Positions 44,982-54,609 of a DNA stretch of 64,000 bases are shown in pieces. Source of the DNA: Mesorhizobium sp. L-8-3. GTDB lineage: Bacteria; Pseudomonadota; Alphaproteobacteria; Rhizobiales; Rhizobiaceae. The DNA lies in assembly GCF_016756615.1 (NCBI RefSeq), contig NZ_AP023262.1:7627501-7691500 (forward strand), read 5' to 3'. The translations under genes and the position numbers were made by a program. Below the pieces are notes generated by a model. The model was not told where the DNA came from, searched no databases, and saw only the letters and a list, made by a program, of their open reading frames with translations. Positions within the stretch are counted from its first letter, which is position 1, and the number at the start of each line of letters is the position of its first letter.

Positions 44982-46721
44982 ATGGCCAAGAGGCCCGACA
45001 AGACCAACGGCGCGCAGGAGAAGGCAGCCGTCCGCGGCACCGGTGAAACGAGCGCCGCCAGGCCCTGGCTGAAAAGCTATCCCGACGGGATCCCGGCCGA
45101 GATCGGCGCGCTGCCTGCGGCCTCCATCGGCGAGCTGCTGGTCACGGCCTGCAAGCAGTTCGCGACGCGCCCGGCCTTCACCTGCATGGGCAAGGCGATG
45201 ACCTATGCCGAAGTCGAGCGGCATTCGGCGGCATTCGGCGCCTATCTCCAGTCGCAAGGCCTCGTCAAGGGTGCGCGCGTCGCCATCATGATGCCGAATG
45301 TGCTGCAATATCCCGTGGTGATGATGGGGGTGCTGCGCGCCGGCTATACGGTGGTCAATGTCAATCCGCTCTACACCCCGCGCGAGCTCGAGCACCAGCT
45401 CAAGGATTCAGGCGCCGAAGCCATCGTCATCCTGGAGAATTTCGCCACGACGCTGCAGGCGATAGTCTCGAAGACACCGGTCAAGCATGTGATCGTGGCC
45501 TCGATGGGCGACATGCTGGGCGGCCTCAAAGGCGCGATCGTCAACCTGGTCGTGCGCAGGGTGAAGAAGATGGTGCCGGCCTGGTCGCTGCCTGGCCACG
45601 TCAAGTTCCCGGCGGCGCTGAGAGCGGGCGCCTCGCAGAGCTTCAAGCAGGCCGCCGTCTCGGCCGACGACGTCGCCTTCCTGCAATATACCGGCGGCAC
45701 GACCGGCGTCTCCAAGGGCGCCACGCTGCTGCACCGCAATGTGCTCGCCAATGTCGCGCAGAATGCGGTCTGGGTCGAAACCGCCTTCATCAGGAAACCG
45801 CGGCCGGCAGAGCTCGTCTATGTGTGCCCGCTGCCGCTCTATCACATCTATGCGCTGACGGTGAACGCGCTGATGGGCATGCAGCAGGGTGCGCATAATG
45901 TGCTGATCCCCAATCCGCGCGACATTCCGGGCTTCGTGAAGGAACTGCGGAAGTTCAAGGTGAACATCTTCCCCGGCCTCAACACGCTGTTCAACGCGCT
46001 GATGAACAACGAGGATTTCCGCAAGCTCGACTTCAAGCCGCTGCTGCTGACCTTCGCCGGCGGCATGGCCGCGCAGCGCGGGGTCGCGGAACGCTGGCAG
46101 CAGCTCACGGGCTGCGTGATGTCCGAAGGCTACGGCCTGTCGGAGACCTCGCCGGTGGCGACGGCGAACCGTTTCGACGCCGACAGCTTCACCGGCACGA
46201 TCGGCGTGCCGATCCCCTCGACCGAGATCGCGATCCGCGACGAGGACGGCAAGGACCTGCCGCTCGGCGAGGTCGGCGAAATCTGTATCCGCGGGCCGCA
46301 GGTCATGGCCGGCTACTGGAACCGGCCGGACGAGACGGCCAAGGTGATGACGCCGGACGGCTTCTTCCGCACCGGCGACATGGGCGTCATGGACGAACGC
46401 GGCTACACCAGGATCGTTGACCGCAAGAAGGACATGATCCTGGTCTCGGGCTTCAACGTCTATCCGAACGAACTGGAGGAAGTGGTCGCCCAGCATCCGG
46501 GTGTGCTCGAGGTCGCCGCGATCGGCGTGCCGGACGAGCATTCCGGCGAAGTGCCGAAGCTGTTCGTGGTGAAGAAGGACCCCAACCTCACCTCCGAAGA
46601 GCTGATGGAATACTGCAAGAAGAACCTAACGGGCTACAAGCGTCCGAAACTCATCGAGTTCCGGACCGATCTGCCGAAGACCAATGTCGGCAAGATCCTG
46701 AGGCGCGAGTTGAGGGGATAG
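44982..46721 (+). CDS. fadD: Long-chain fatty acid--CoA ligase
   Basis: A 579-residue adenylate-forming enzyme. The AMP-binding motif is YTGGTTGVSKGA, followed by GYGLSETSP and RTGDMGVMDERGY, with the catalytic Lys near the C-terminus in TNVGKILRREL. Length and the PLYHIYALT region match FadD rather than shorter acyl ligases. ATG 44982 follows GGGGAG. It activates fatty acids at the inner face of the membrane for beta-oxidation. It stands alone; the downstream region is full of broken genes. Confidence 0.92.
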   Translation: MAKRPDKTNGAQEKAAVRGTGETSAARPWLKSYPDGIPAEIGALPAASIGELLVTACKQFATRPAFTCMGKAMTYAEVERHSAAFGAYLQSQGLVKGARVAIMMPNVLQYPVVMMGVLRAGYTVVNVNPLYTPRELEHQLKDSGAEAIVILENFATTLQAIVSKTPVKHVIVASMGDMLGGLKGAIVNLVVRRVKKMVPAWSLPGHVKFPAALRAGASQSFKQAAVSADDVAFLQYTGGTTGVSKGATLLHRNVLANVAQNAVWVETAFIRKPRPAELVYVCPLPLYHIYALTVNALMGMQQGAHNVLIPNPRDIPGFVKELRKFKVNIFPGLNTLFNALMNNEDFRKLDFKPLLLTFAGGMAAQRGVAERWQQLTGCVMSEGYGLSETSPVATANRFDADSFTGTIGVPIPSTEIAIRDEDGKDLPLGEVGEICIRGPQVMAGYWNRPDETAKVMTPDGFFRTGDMGVMDERGYTRIVDRKKDMILVSGFNVYPNELEEVVAQHPGVLEVAAIGVPDEHSGEVPKLFVVKKDPNLTSEELMEYCKKNLTGYKRPKLIEFRTDLPKTNVGKILRRELRG

Positions 46722-46798
46722 GCGCCGGTCCCGAGGACCCGAGGGTCCACCGCCTGGACGAGAGATCGGGCGGCCGGTCAGGGAGGATCGGGCTAGAT

Positions 46799-47336
46799 GT
46801 GACAGACAACAACGGCGTCGTCCGCCGGCTGTACGAAAATGTTGTTGGCCGGGGCGACCTATTGTCGGTCGCGTTGCTGATCACGACCGGCCAGAACGCC
46901 GCGCGTCCATTCGGACGCGCAAAGGATAAAGGACACTCTAACACTTTGAATCTGCGCATCGTGCTTTCCGAAAATAGAGGATGATTCTCTGGCCGATGCG
47001 GTGTCGGTCACAACGCCGAGCAGCCGGGCACAGGGCCAACCGTGCTTCGCACGCAAATAATGGCAGTTCGAAGCACCTTTCTCGACTTCACATTGCGATC
47101 GACATGATCGCTGAAGGCGATTTGGTCGTCACCCGCGTCTCGGCCAGGGCACGCATCCGGGAAAATGGATGAACATCGGGCCATCGGGCGGCTGCGTGAC
47201 AGTCAGGGGTATCAACATCGATCGCCTGCGCGGTGGCCAGGTGATCGAGCATTGGGATGAGACCGTCATTGTCGGAATGCTGATTCAGAGGGGCCTAGAC
47301 ATCTTCCCTTCGCTCGATCGCGAAGCTCAGTCCTGA
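46799..47336 (+). pseudogene. SnoaL-like polyketide cyclase family gene, split by a repeat
   Basis: A GTG at 46799 opens VTDNNGVVRRLYENVVGRGDL, the start of a SnoaL-like (NTF2-fold) protein. The frame then runs into the palindromic repeat at 46901-47000. After it, broken frames give IAIDMIAEGDLVVTRVSARA (stop soon after) and finally VTVRGINIDRLRGGQVIEHW up to a stop at 47336, which is the C-terminal half of the same family. At least two frame changes and the inserted repeat make the gene non-functional. The original would have been about 140 residues. Confidence 0.8.
46901..47000. repeat. Palindromic intergenic repeat (type C, copy 1)
   Basis: It begins with the hairpin GCGCGTCC-ATTC-GGACGCGC (46901-46920), runs through ACTCTAACACTTTGAATC, and ends in a second palindrome with arms CGCATCG (46955-46961) and CGATGCG (46994-47000). 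The copy at 54444-54536 has the same two palindromes and intervening bases. It interrupts the SnoaL-like gene. The layout matches rhizobial mosaic elements. Confidence 0.85.
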
Positions 47337-47666
47337 CGCAGCTCCGGCAGCGGAGACTTCACGCCCGCGTCCAATCGGCACGACATCGGCCATGGGAAGA
47401 AAAATCTCGCGCGTGCCGGACAGCCTCCAGTGCAAGTTGGGCTCGATGGCCGCGCCGATGATTTTTATTGCCGGCCACCCCGCACGATATGTTGATGACA
47501 GTGCAGCCTGTAGTATCTTCTTTGAAAAGTCGGGGCGCTTGGTACTCGAAGGTAAGCGCGGCCACATCGCGAGCGCCTCCTTCTCCTGTCGGCGCGATGT
47601 CAGACGCCAGATGGCCGCGAATGTCTTGTCTATCGATCCGTCCTCGACCGAAGAAGAATCGCATCA
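47337..47666. other. Stretch with no convincing gene
   Basis: Several frames of 90-140 codons are open on both strands, but none has a ribosome site or a sequence that I recognise. The stretch lies between two decayed or accessory genes and is probably remnant DNA. The promoter of the MBL hydrolase gene at 47667 must be here. Confidence 0.5.
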
Positions 47667-48542
47667 ATGGATGACTGGAGAATCGGGAATATCCGGGTAA
47701 CCAGAATTCTGGAGATGTGCGACCCTCTGCGGACGCCATCGGAATGGTTCCCCGACTGCACCGACGAAGCGCTCGCACAGCATCTTCATTGGCTCAAACC
47801 CCGATCGATATCGCCGGCGACCGGTCGGATTATCCTTCCCATCCAGAGTTTTCTGGTTCGTACTGGACACCACACCATCCTGGTCGACGGTTGCGTCGGC
47901 AACGACAAGACGATCGCAGACTTCCCGCATTGGCATCGCCGCAATGACGGCACCTTTTTAGAGCGGCTAGCGAGCGCAGGTGTTGCTCCCGAGCAGATCG
48001 ACTATGTGTTGTGCACCCATCTTCATGTCGACCATTGCGGCTGGAACACACGATTGGTGGACGGGCGTTGGGTACCGACGTTCCCCAACGCCCGCTACAT
48101 CATGGCGCGGCGCGAGTTAGAGGCCGCACAGACGGCTTACGCTGATGCCGACCAACCGACCTATCAGGAGAATGTTCTGCCAATCGTCGAGGCCGGTCGG
48201 GCTGTGCTTGTCGATATGGACTATGAACTGAATGACGAAGTGTGGCTGGAGCCGACGCCGGGCCACACCCCCGGGCACGTAGCCATCGGCCTGAGATCTC
48301 AAGGAATCGGGGCTGTGTTTTCCGGCGATCTCATGCATTGGCCGATGCAATGCATATACCCCGACTGGAACTTTCGGTACGACACGGACCCTGACCAGGC
48401 ACGTCGGACGCGGTGGGCATTCCTGGAGGCTTGCTCGGATAATGGGCGCATTGTCATGACGTCGCATTTTCCCTTGCCGTCGGTGGGAACTATCTCGCGA
48501 CGCCACTCATCATTCCGGTTCGTTGATCATCAGCCGCCGTAA
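47667..48542 (+). CDS. MBL fold metallo-hydrolase
   Basis: A 291-residue metallo-beta-lactamase-fold hydrolase. The zinc motif is THLHVDHCGWN; later metal ligands are His in TPGHTPGHVAIG, Asp in FSGDLMHWP and His in MTSHFPLP. It resembles lactonase-type members (AHL lactonase and quorum-quenching relatives) in length and motif spacing, but the substrate cannot be read. It appears intact although both neighbours are broken. The C-terminal residues after FPLPSVGTISR run into a different fragment, so the natural end may have been altered. Confidence 0.85.
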   Translation: MDDWRIGNIRVTRILEMCDPLRTPSEWFPDCTDEALAQHLHWLKPRSISPATGRIILPIQSFLVRTGHHTILVDGCVGNDKTIADFPHWHRRNDGTFLERLASAGVAPEQIDYVLCTHLHVDHCGWNTRLVDGRWVPTFPNARYIMARRELEAAQTAYADADQPTYQENVLPIVEAGRAVLVDMDYELNDEVWLEPTPGHTPGHVAIGLRSQGIGAVFSGDLMHWPMQCIYPDWNFRYDTDPDQARRTRWAFLEACSDNGRIVMTSHFPLPSVGTISRRHSSFRFVDHQPP

Positions 48543-48625
48543 TCGCCAAGTACGCCGACCACGCCAATCCGAACGGCGGGGCGCGATCGCGATCGGCCAC
48601 CCGCTCGGCATCTCCACGCGCGGAT
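48538..48625 (+). pseudogene. Thiolase C-terminal fragment
   Basis: In one frame the bases read IAKYADHANPNGGA; after a shift the next frame reads AIAIGHPLGIS. Together they are the conserved NPNGGAIA-GHPLG signature of acetyl-CoA acetyltransferases, including the active-site His. Nothing else of the gene remains; it is fused directly to the RraA-like remnant that follows. Confidence 0.7.
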
Positions 48626-48641
48626 CGCCAAGAGGGCGACA

Positions 48642-49336
48642 CCCGATGCAAAAATCGTCGAAGTCCTCCGCGAGGTCACCACGGCGACGATCACCACGAT
48701 CCTCTTGAAGAAGGGACTGCGCAACGTCTGGGTCCGAGGCGCGCGGCCGTTGCGACCGGGTCAGCCGCACCTTGTGGGGCGCGCCTTCACACCGCGCTTC
48801 GTCCCGGCGCGCGAAGACCTCGCGACGCCGGAGTCGTGGTCTTCTCCGAAATCGCCCCGCGCTGCCATCGAGGCGATGCCAGAGGGATGCATCGCGGTCG
48901 TCGACGCCATGGGCGTGACCGATGCGGGCATATTCGGCGACATCCTGTGCGCCCGCATGGCGAAGAGGGGTGTAGCAGCACTGATCACCGACGGCGTGGT
49001 GCGGGACGTGGCCGGCGTGCTGGCCACGAACCTGCCCGTTTGGTGCCAGGGCGTAGCCGCGCCGCCTTCGGTGGCCGGGCTCACTTTCGTCGACTGGCAG
49101 CAACCGATCGGCTGTGGTGGCATCGCCGTCTTCCCGGACGACATCATCATGGCGGACGACGACGGTGCAGTGCTGATCCCCGCCGCCCTCGTCGACGAGG
49201 TGGTCGAACTCGCGCCGGGGCAGGAGCGGCTCGAAAGATGGATCATGCGAGAGGTCCAGGCCGGGTCCCGCTGCCGGGCCTCTATCCGCCCAACGCCGAG
49301 AACAAAGCGCGCTACGAAGCGGCGAAGGGCAATTGA
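48642..49336 (+). pseudogene. RraA/HMG aldolase-like gene, frameshifted and without a start
   Basis: The frame reads PDAKIVEVLREVTTATITT and then GLRNVWVRGARPL, the N-terminus of an RraA-like (dimethylmenaquinone methyltransferase-type) protein of about 230 residues. No ATG or GTG precedes it in frame; the first possible start is TTG 48705, well inside the domain. The core includes LITDGVVRDVAG and VFPDDIIMADDDGAV. Near 49265 a single-base loss shifts the natural end (GLYPPNAENKARYEAAKG, stop at 49336) into another frame. Family members are aldolases of 4-hydroxy-4-methyl-2-oxoglutarate or RNase E regulators. Confidence 0.75.
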
Positions 49337-49407
49337 AGCCATCGCCCCGCGCCGCTCCGATCATCGCTTCCGGCAGTCAGCCGATGTGAACGTTCACGCC
49401 GGGTCGA

Positions 49408-49908
49408 CTATTGCGCGGGAGCCTCCGGGCCTGGCGTGATCGAACCGGTCGCCATTGGTGCCGGAGCCGGAGCCGGACCATAGGGCGCGGGGTCGAAAGT
49501 GGGCATGGCGTCGAGTTCGTCCCTGGTCGCCTCCACGACCAGCCAGCGGTCGCCGTCACGCTCCGCCCACTTCATCTTGCCGTATTCCATGGCAACGCTC
49601 TTCTCGCCGATGCCAAGGAAGCCGCCGACGCCGATCACCACCGACTGCACCTTGCCATCCTTGTCGAGAACCAGGTCGTTCACGTCACCTACGTTCTGCG
49701 CCTCGCTGCCCAAACCGTCATAGACGCTTTCGCCGAGGAAATTGCTGGCCAAGTGGTCCTTGCCCTCGACGATCGTCGGCGGTGCCAGCTGTTCTGCTGC
49801 GGGAGGAGCCGGCGTGGGCTGAACCGGCTGTGTGGTCGTGTCCTGGGCCCATGCTCCGGCAGCGACCAGCGTGGCCGCAGCCGTTGCGGTCATTAATCTG
49901 CGGATCAT
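49408..49908 (-). CDS. Exported PRC-barrel domain protein
   Basis: A 166-residue protein. The signal peptide is residues 1-21 (MIRRLMTATAAATLVAAGAW, cut after WAQ or nearby), a Pro/Thr-rich linker reaches about 45, and a PRC-barrel domain spans about 50-130 (LGESVYDGLGSEAQNVGDV and VLDKDGKVQSVVIGVGGFLG). A Pro/Ala-rich tail ends the protein. Such proteins are common in rhizobial periplasms; their function is not settled. Confidence 0.88.
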   Translation of the reverse strand: MIRRLMTATAAATLVAAGAWAQDTTTQPVQPTPAPPAAEQLAPPTIVEGKDHLASNFLGESVYDGLGSEAQNVGDVNDLVLDKDGKVQSVVIGVGGFLGIGEKSVAMEYGKMKWAERDGDRWLVVEATRDELDAMPTFDPAPYGPAPAPAPMATGSITPGPEAPAQ

Positions 49909-50205
49909 GACATTTCTCCTTGTTCAGGTCGTCGCCGCGTCCTGAACGACCGTCGCACAGGGCGCTGCTTCAACTCAGGAAAACGCGCATGGACGGACGA
50001 TCGTTCCATCAACGACGGTCAGCGCGCCCGACCTCGGCCCTGGTGCGCCCCATGCCAATGGGCCTCCAGGCTGTGCACACATGTCCATTTCGAAGGAGAG
50101 GCGCGCGGCCCAGGCCCCCTCGCCCCGTCCTTCACGTGGAGAAGGCAGGGCCGCAGCCGCCCATCCATTCTACCGGGATGTGTGCTTGCGCCGGCAACGG
50201 GCCCC

Positions 50206-50916
50206 TCAAGCGCGGTCCGCGAGATAGGCCGGCAGGTCGGCGATCGAATCCAGCACCACGTCGGCCATGGGAAGAAGCGTCTCGCGGGTACCGGTGCCGG
50301 AGAGCACGCCGACGGCGAGGCCGGCACCGCCTGCCCGCGCCATTTCGAGATCGTGGCGGTTATCGCCGACCATGGCGATCTCCGAAGGCCTCAGCCCGGT
50401 GAGATCGGAGAAGGCGTGGATCGTATCGGGCGCCGGCTTGGGATTGGCGACCGCGTCATAGCCATAGGCGGCCTCGAACATCTGGGCGATGCCGAGCGCC
50501 AGAAGGGTCTTCTCCGCGCCGCTGGTGGAATCGTTGGTGGCGACGCCGAGGCGGAAGCCCCTGGCGTGGAGATGGGCGACCGCCTCCCGACTGCCCGGCA
50601 GGGGGACGGATTGCGCCGCCCCCTCGGCTGCGGTGAAGGTGTCGAAGCCCGTCACGATCCGCTTGCGCTCCCCGGCCGGCAGGCCGGGATACCAGAGGGC
50701 CACGATGTCGGCATTGGTGCCGGCCGCGAAGACCGAATCCGACCTGAAGCGGCGGGCTTCGAAGTCGTAGCCGGCGGCCGCCAGCAGCGCATTGGCGCGG
50801 TCGCGGTCGCCCCCGGCGGCTTCCAGCGCCATCCTCTGGCCGATGGCGAACCACGTCGCCTGAAAATCGACCAGCGTCCCGTCCTTGTCGAACAGGATCC
50901 CCTTGATGTTCGCCAT
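50206..50916 (-). CDS. HAD family phosphatase (phosphoglycolate phosphatase-like)
   Basis: A 236-residue HAD hydrolase. The nucleophile Asp is in LFDKDGTLVDF, motif II Thr/Ser in VATNDST, Lys in NPKPAPD, and the acidic pair in MVGDNRHDLEMARAG. The helical cap follows motif I as in phosphoglycolate phosphatase. It ends three bases from the pgi stop region and is read in the same direction after pgi, so the two are probably co-transcribed. Confidence 0.9.
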   Translation of the reverse strand: MANIKGILFDKDGTLVDFQATWFAIGQRMALEAAGGDRDRANALLAAAGYDFEARRFRSDSVFAAGTNADIVALWYPGLPAGERKRIVTGFDTFTAAEGAAQSVPLPGSREAVAHLHARGFRLGVATNDSTSGAEKTLLALGIAQMFEAAYGYDAVANPKPAPDTIHAFSDLTGLRPSEIAMVGDNRHDLEMARAGGAGLAVGVLSGTGTRETLLPMADVVLDSIADLPAYLADRA

Positions 50917-50919
50917 GCC

Positions 50920-52569
50920 CTACTCCGGTTTGCGCAGCCGGTGGATATGGCGCACGAGGCCGCTTGTCGAGGGGTTCTCGGCAGCGGCACCGGCCTTGCC
51001 TTCGACGACTGGCAGCAGATCCGTCGCCAGTTCCTTGCCAAGCTCGACGCCCCACTGGTCGAAGGCGTTGATGCGGAACAGCTGCGCCTCGACGAAGACG
51101 CGGTGCTCGTAGAGCGCGATCAGGCGGCCAAGCGTCCCAGGATCCAGCTTCCGGTAGACGATGGTGACCGACGGCCTGTTGCCGGAGAAGACCCGATGCG
51201 GCGCGATCTTCCCGATCTCGGCCGGCGCCATGCCCTTGGCTTGCATCTGCGCTTCCGCCTCGGCGAGCGTGCGGCCCTTCATCAGCGCCTCCGACTGCGC
51301 CAGGCAGTTGGCAAGCAGCAGGTCGTGATGATGGCGCAGCGCCGGCTCGTGGCCTTCGGCCGCGGCCAGGAACTCGACGGGAATGACATCCGTGCCCTGA
51401 TGCAGAAGCTGGAAGAAGGCGTGCTGCCCGTTGGTGCCCGGTTCGCCCCAGACCAGCGGGCCGGTCGGCGTCGACACCGGGGCCCCGTCGATGGTGACGC
51501 TCTTGCCGTTCGATTCCATGTCGAGCTGCTGCAGATAGGCCGGCAGGCGCGACAGGCGCTGGTCGTAAGGGATGACGGCACGTGCCGGATAGCCGCAGAT
51601 CACGCGATGCCAGTAGCCGACGAGGCCCATGACGACCGGAATGTTCTCCAGCAGCGGCGCGGTCGCGAAATGCTCGTCCATCGCGTGCGCGCCAGCCAGG
51701 AAGGCGCGGAAATTCGTCGGACCGACCGCGATCATGATGGGCAGGCCGATCGCCGACCACAGCGAATAACGGCCGCCGACCCAGTCCCAGAAGCCGAAGA
51801 CACGGTCGGATTCGATCCCGAAAGCGGCGACCTTGTCGAGCGCGGTCGAGACCGCCGCGAAGTGGCTGCCCACCGCCTCCTTTCCAAGCGCTGCCTCGAT
51901 CCAGGCGCGCGCGGTGGCGGCATTGGTCATGGTCTCCACGGTGGTGAAGGTCTTCGAGGCGATTATGAACAGTGTCGTCTCGGGGTCGAGCCCTTTCAGC
52001 GTGTCGGCGATATGGGCGCCGTCGACATTGGAGACGTAGTGCGCCCGCGGGCCGTCGTGATAGGGCGCCAGCGCAAGCGTCGCCATGGCCGGACCGAGAT
52101 CCGAGCCGCCGATCCCGATATTGACGATGTCGGCGATCGGCTTGCCGGTGGCGCCGGTCGCCTTGCCCGACCGGATGGCGTCGGCAAACGCCTCCATGGC
52201 CGACAGCACGGCCTTGACCTCGGCCATCACGTCGACGCCGTCGAGCACGACGCTTTGTCCGGAAAGATTGCGCAGGGCCGTGTGGAGAACCGCGCGCCCC
52301 TCGGTGATGTTGATCTTCTCGCCCGACAGCATGGCGGCGCGGCGCTGCTCGACCCCAGCCTTGCCCGCAAGGTCGGCGAGCAGGCGCATCGTCTCGCCGG
52401 TGACCGCCGTCTTGGACCAGTCGAGCAGCATGTCGCCCGATGTCAGCGAGAAGGTCTCGAAACGCCGGGGGTCGCGTGCGAAGGCGGCACGCATGTCGAC
52501 CGTCGTGGCGGCGTGGTGCCGGCGCAGCGCCTCGATCTCCTTGGCAAGCGGGGACTGGGTCAAGGGCAT
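50920..52569 (-). CDS. pgi: Glucose-6-phosphate isomerase
   Basis: A 549-residue isomerase interconverting glucose 6-phosphate and fructose 6-phosphate. Both family signatures are present: [16 protein letters not shown] and, near the C-terminus, [16 protein letters not shown]. The catalytic Glu lies in [22 protein letters not shown] 52569 is preferred; the frame opens at 52692, but the extra residues do not match the family, and TAAGGAGT sits immediately before 52569. It is divergent from the MocR regulator gene. Confidence 0.96.
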   Translation of the reverse strand: MPLTQSPLAKEIEALRRHHAATTVDMRAAFARDPRRFETFSLTSGDMLLDWSKTAVTGETMRLLADLAGKAGVEQRRAAMLSGEKINITEGRAVLHTALRNLSGQSVVLDGVDVMAEVKAVLSAMEAFADAIRSGKATGATGKPIADIVNIGIGGSDLGPAMATLALAPYHDGPRAHYVSNVDGAHIADTLKGLDPETTLFIIASKTFTTVETMTNAATARAWIEAALGKEAVGSHFAAVSTALDKVAAFGIESDRVFGFWDWVGGRYSLWSAIGLPIMIAVGPTNFRAFLAGAHAMDEHFATAPLLENIPVVMGLVGYWHRVICGYPARAVIPYDQRLSRLPAYLQQLDMESNGKSVTIDGAPVSTPTGPLVWGEPGTNGQHAFFQLLHQGTDVIPVEFLAAAEGHEPALRHHHDLLLANCLAQSEALMKGRTLAEAEAQMQAKGMAPAEIGKIAPHRVFSGNRPSVTIVYRKLDPGTLGRLIALYEHRVFVEAQLFRINAFDQWGVELGKELATDLLPVVEGKAGAAAENPSTSGLVRHIHRLRKPE

Positions 52570-52761
52570 ACTCCTTATCAGCAGACGTTCGGGCATCGGC
52601 ACCAGGGTGGCAGCGGCGCAAGTCCGGCGACCATAGCAGACAAAAGATGTTTTCGAGACGACGGAGCCGGACGATTTCGACAGTCCCGCCATGGCCCCAT
52701 AGACGACGGATCACTGGCATAAATGGCTAGGATCAGAAAAATTCATTGGTGCAACGCTTTG

Positions 52762-52787
52762 GTCCAGGACTAGTAGTTTGTAGTCCA
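52762..52787. promoter_or_regulatory. Probable MocR operator
   Basis: An inverted repeat GGACTA/TAGTCC (52767-52772 with 52781-52786) overlaps a direct repeat GTCCA at 52762 and 52783, which are 21 bases, about two helical turns, apart. MocR regulators often bind such direct plus inverted repeats near their own start; the gene begins 35 bases later. Confidence 0.55.
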
Positions 52788-52821
52788 GCTAAAACAAAGA
52801 TTCCGCCCCGGGAGGTGCGTG

Positions 52822-54315
52822 ATGGCTCAGCGAAACGATACCGCGATCTGGTCCGGACTGTTCCGGATTTCCGCCGAATCCGGGCAGACGCTGCAGGCCC
52901 AGATCCGGCAGGCGATCGTCGCCGCCATCCTCGACCGGCAGATCGCCGCATCGATGCCGCTGCCTTCCTGCCGCATCCTCGCCGAGAAGCTGGGCGTGGC
53001 CCGCGGAACCGTCGTCCTGGCCTTCCAGCAACTGGTCGATCAGGGCTTCCTGATCGCACGCGAGCGTCGCGGCCATTTCGTCAATCCTGAGGTGGCGACC
53101 ACACCGGCCAAGCCGACGCAGAAGGCTTCCGAATCGACCGGCCAGGTCGACTGGAAGGCGCTGCGCCAGATCAATGCGACCGACATGCAGCGGCCGGCCA
53201 AGACGGAGAACTGGATCAAGTCGTCCTACCCCTTCGTCTACGGCCAGTTCGACCCGGCGCTTTTCCCCACCGCCGAATGGCGCGAGTGCAACCGCATGGC
53301 TCTGGCGGTGCTCGAGATCCGCAACTGGGCGGCCGACATGGTCGACCGCGACGATCCGCTGCTGATCGAACAGATCCAGGCACGGCTGCTGCCGCGGCGC
53401 GGCATCTTCGCCAATCCGGACGAGATCATCGTCACGCTGGGCGCGCAGAACGCGCTTTATATGCTCGCCACGCTGCTGATGACCAAGGGCTCGAAGGTGG
53501 CCATGGAAGACCCCGGCTATCCTGATGCGCGCAGCATCTTCCGGCTGGCCGGGGCCGACACGCTGCCGGTGCCGGTCGACAGCCAAGGCATTGTGACTGA
53601 AGCCATTTCGCCCGAAGCGGGTTTCGTCTTCGTGACCCCCAGCCACCATTGTCCGACGATGGTGCCGCTGTCGAACGAGCGCCGGCACGATCTCCTGGCG
53701 CGTGCCCAGCGGAACAACCAGGTGATCATTGAGGACGGCTATGACAGCCAGCTGGTGGATGAAGCGCCGCAGCAGGCGCTGAAGAGCATCGACCGCTCGG
53801 GTCGGGTCGTCTATGTCGGCTCGATGTCGAAGACGCTCGCGCCGGGTCTCAGGCTCGGCTACATCGTCGCTTCGGCGGAACTGATCGCCGAACTGCGCGC
53901 GCTCCGCCGTTTCATGCTGCGCCACCCGCCGGCCAACAACCAGCGCGCGGTCGCGCTCTTCCTGTCGCTCGGCCATCACGAGGCCCTGGTGCGGCGCCTC
54001 TCGGCGGCCTTCGACGAACGCCGCAAGCGGCTGGTCCAGGCGATCTCCGCCTTCCTGCCGGAGTGGCGCTCGACCGACGCGGCCGGCGGCACCTCGCTCT
54101 GGCTCGAGGGGCCGCGCGGCACCGATTCCCGCGCGCTCGCCGAAGCGGCGGCCGCGCGCAGCGTGATCATCGAGCCGGGCGACCGCTTCTTCGACCGCCC
54201 GGAAAAGCCGACACGCTACATGAGACTGGGCATCTCCTCGATCGCGCTCCAGCATATCGAGCCCGGCATCCGCGAGCTCGCCACCGCGGCGGGACGGCGC
54301 CCGGCCGCGGCCTAG
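52822..54315 (+). CDS. MocR family regulator (GntR HTH fused to aminotransferase fold)
   Basis: A 497-residue protein. A GntR-type winged helix-turn-helix spans about residues 20-85 (ILAEKLGVARGTVVLAFQQL). A class I aminotransferase-like domain covers about 125-490, with the PLP Lys337 in SMSKTLAPGLRLGY and the Asp/Tyr contacts in IIEDGYDS. ATG 52822 has GGAGGT five bases upstream. It is followed in the same direction by an MttB-family gene, the arrangement seen when such regulators control methylamine- or betaine-type methyltransferases. A strong hairpin at 54342 separates the two genes. Confidence 0.92.
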   Translation: MAQRNDTAIWSGLFRISAESGQTLQAQIRQAIVAAILDRQIAASMPLPSCRILAEKLGVARGTVVLAFQQLVDQGFLIARERRGHFVNPEVATTPAKPTQKASESTGQVDWKALRQINATDMQRPAKTENWIKSSYPFVYGQFDPALFPTAEWRECNRMALAVLEIRNWAADMVDRDDPLLIEQIQARLLPRRGIFANPDEIIVTLGAQNALYMLATLLMTKGSKVAMEDPGYPDARSIFRLAGADTLPVPVDSQGIVTEAISPEAGFVFVTPSHHCPTMVPLSNERRHDLLARAQRNNQVIIEDGYDSQLVDEAPQQALKSIDRSGRVVYVGSMSKTLAPGLRLGYIVASAELIAELRALRRFMLRHPPANNQRAVALFLSLGHHEALVRRLSAAFDERRKRLVQAISAFLPEWRSTDAAGGTSLWLEGPRGTDSRALAEAAAARSVIIEPGDRFFDRPEKPTRYMRLGISSIALQHIEPGIRELATAAGRRPAAA

Positions 54316-54341
54316 GCAAAGCAAGACAAGAAATGTCGTCT

Positions 54342-54370
54342 CCAGCGGCCCGGCAACCCCGGGCCGCTGG
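54342..54370 (+). terminator. Strong hairpin after the MocR gene
   Basis: Perfect 12-bp stem CCAGCGGCCCGG/CCGGGCCGCTGG with a CAACC loop, 27 bases past the stop. No long U-run follows, so it may stop transcription weakly or protect the 3' end of the messenger. Confidence 0.6.
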
Positions 54371-54443
54371 CATATCCGGCGCAATCGGCTGGCCCATGGA
54401 GGGCGAGCCGGGACGGCGCATAGTCAGCACATGTTGCAGCGCC

Positions 54444-54536
54444 GCGCGTCCATACGGACGCGCAAGGGACGCTCCAAAACGACTGGTTTGCGCATCGTGC
54501 TTTCCGGAAATCGATGGCGATTTTCGGGCCGATGCG
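54444..54536. repeat. Palindromic intergenic repeat (type C, copy 2)
   Basis: Same layout as 46901-47000: hairpin GCGCGTCC-ATAC-GGACGCGC (54444-54463), then a palindrome with arms CGCATCG (54491-54497) and CGATGCG (54530-54536), with an extra inner pairing of CGGAAATCG and CGATTTTCG. It lies between the MocR gene and the MttB gene, and includes an ATG at 54514 that is not a real start. Confidence 0.85.
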
Positions 54537-54609
54537 GAAGGGGAACAAAGCGGCTCGACGCCGGTCCACGGCGCGGGAATGCGCTTCAGGGATCGGAGTG
54601 AAAAAAGTC

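Noticed and set aside
47359-47778. A 139-codon frame on the minus strand
   Set aside because: It overlaps the start of the MBL hydrolase gene and shows no family features.
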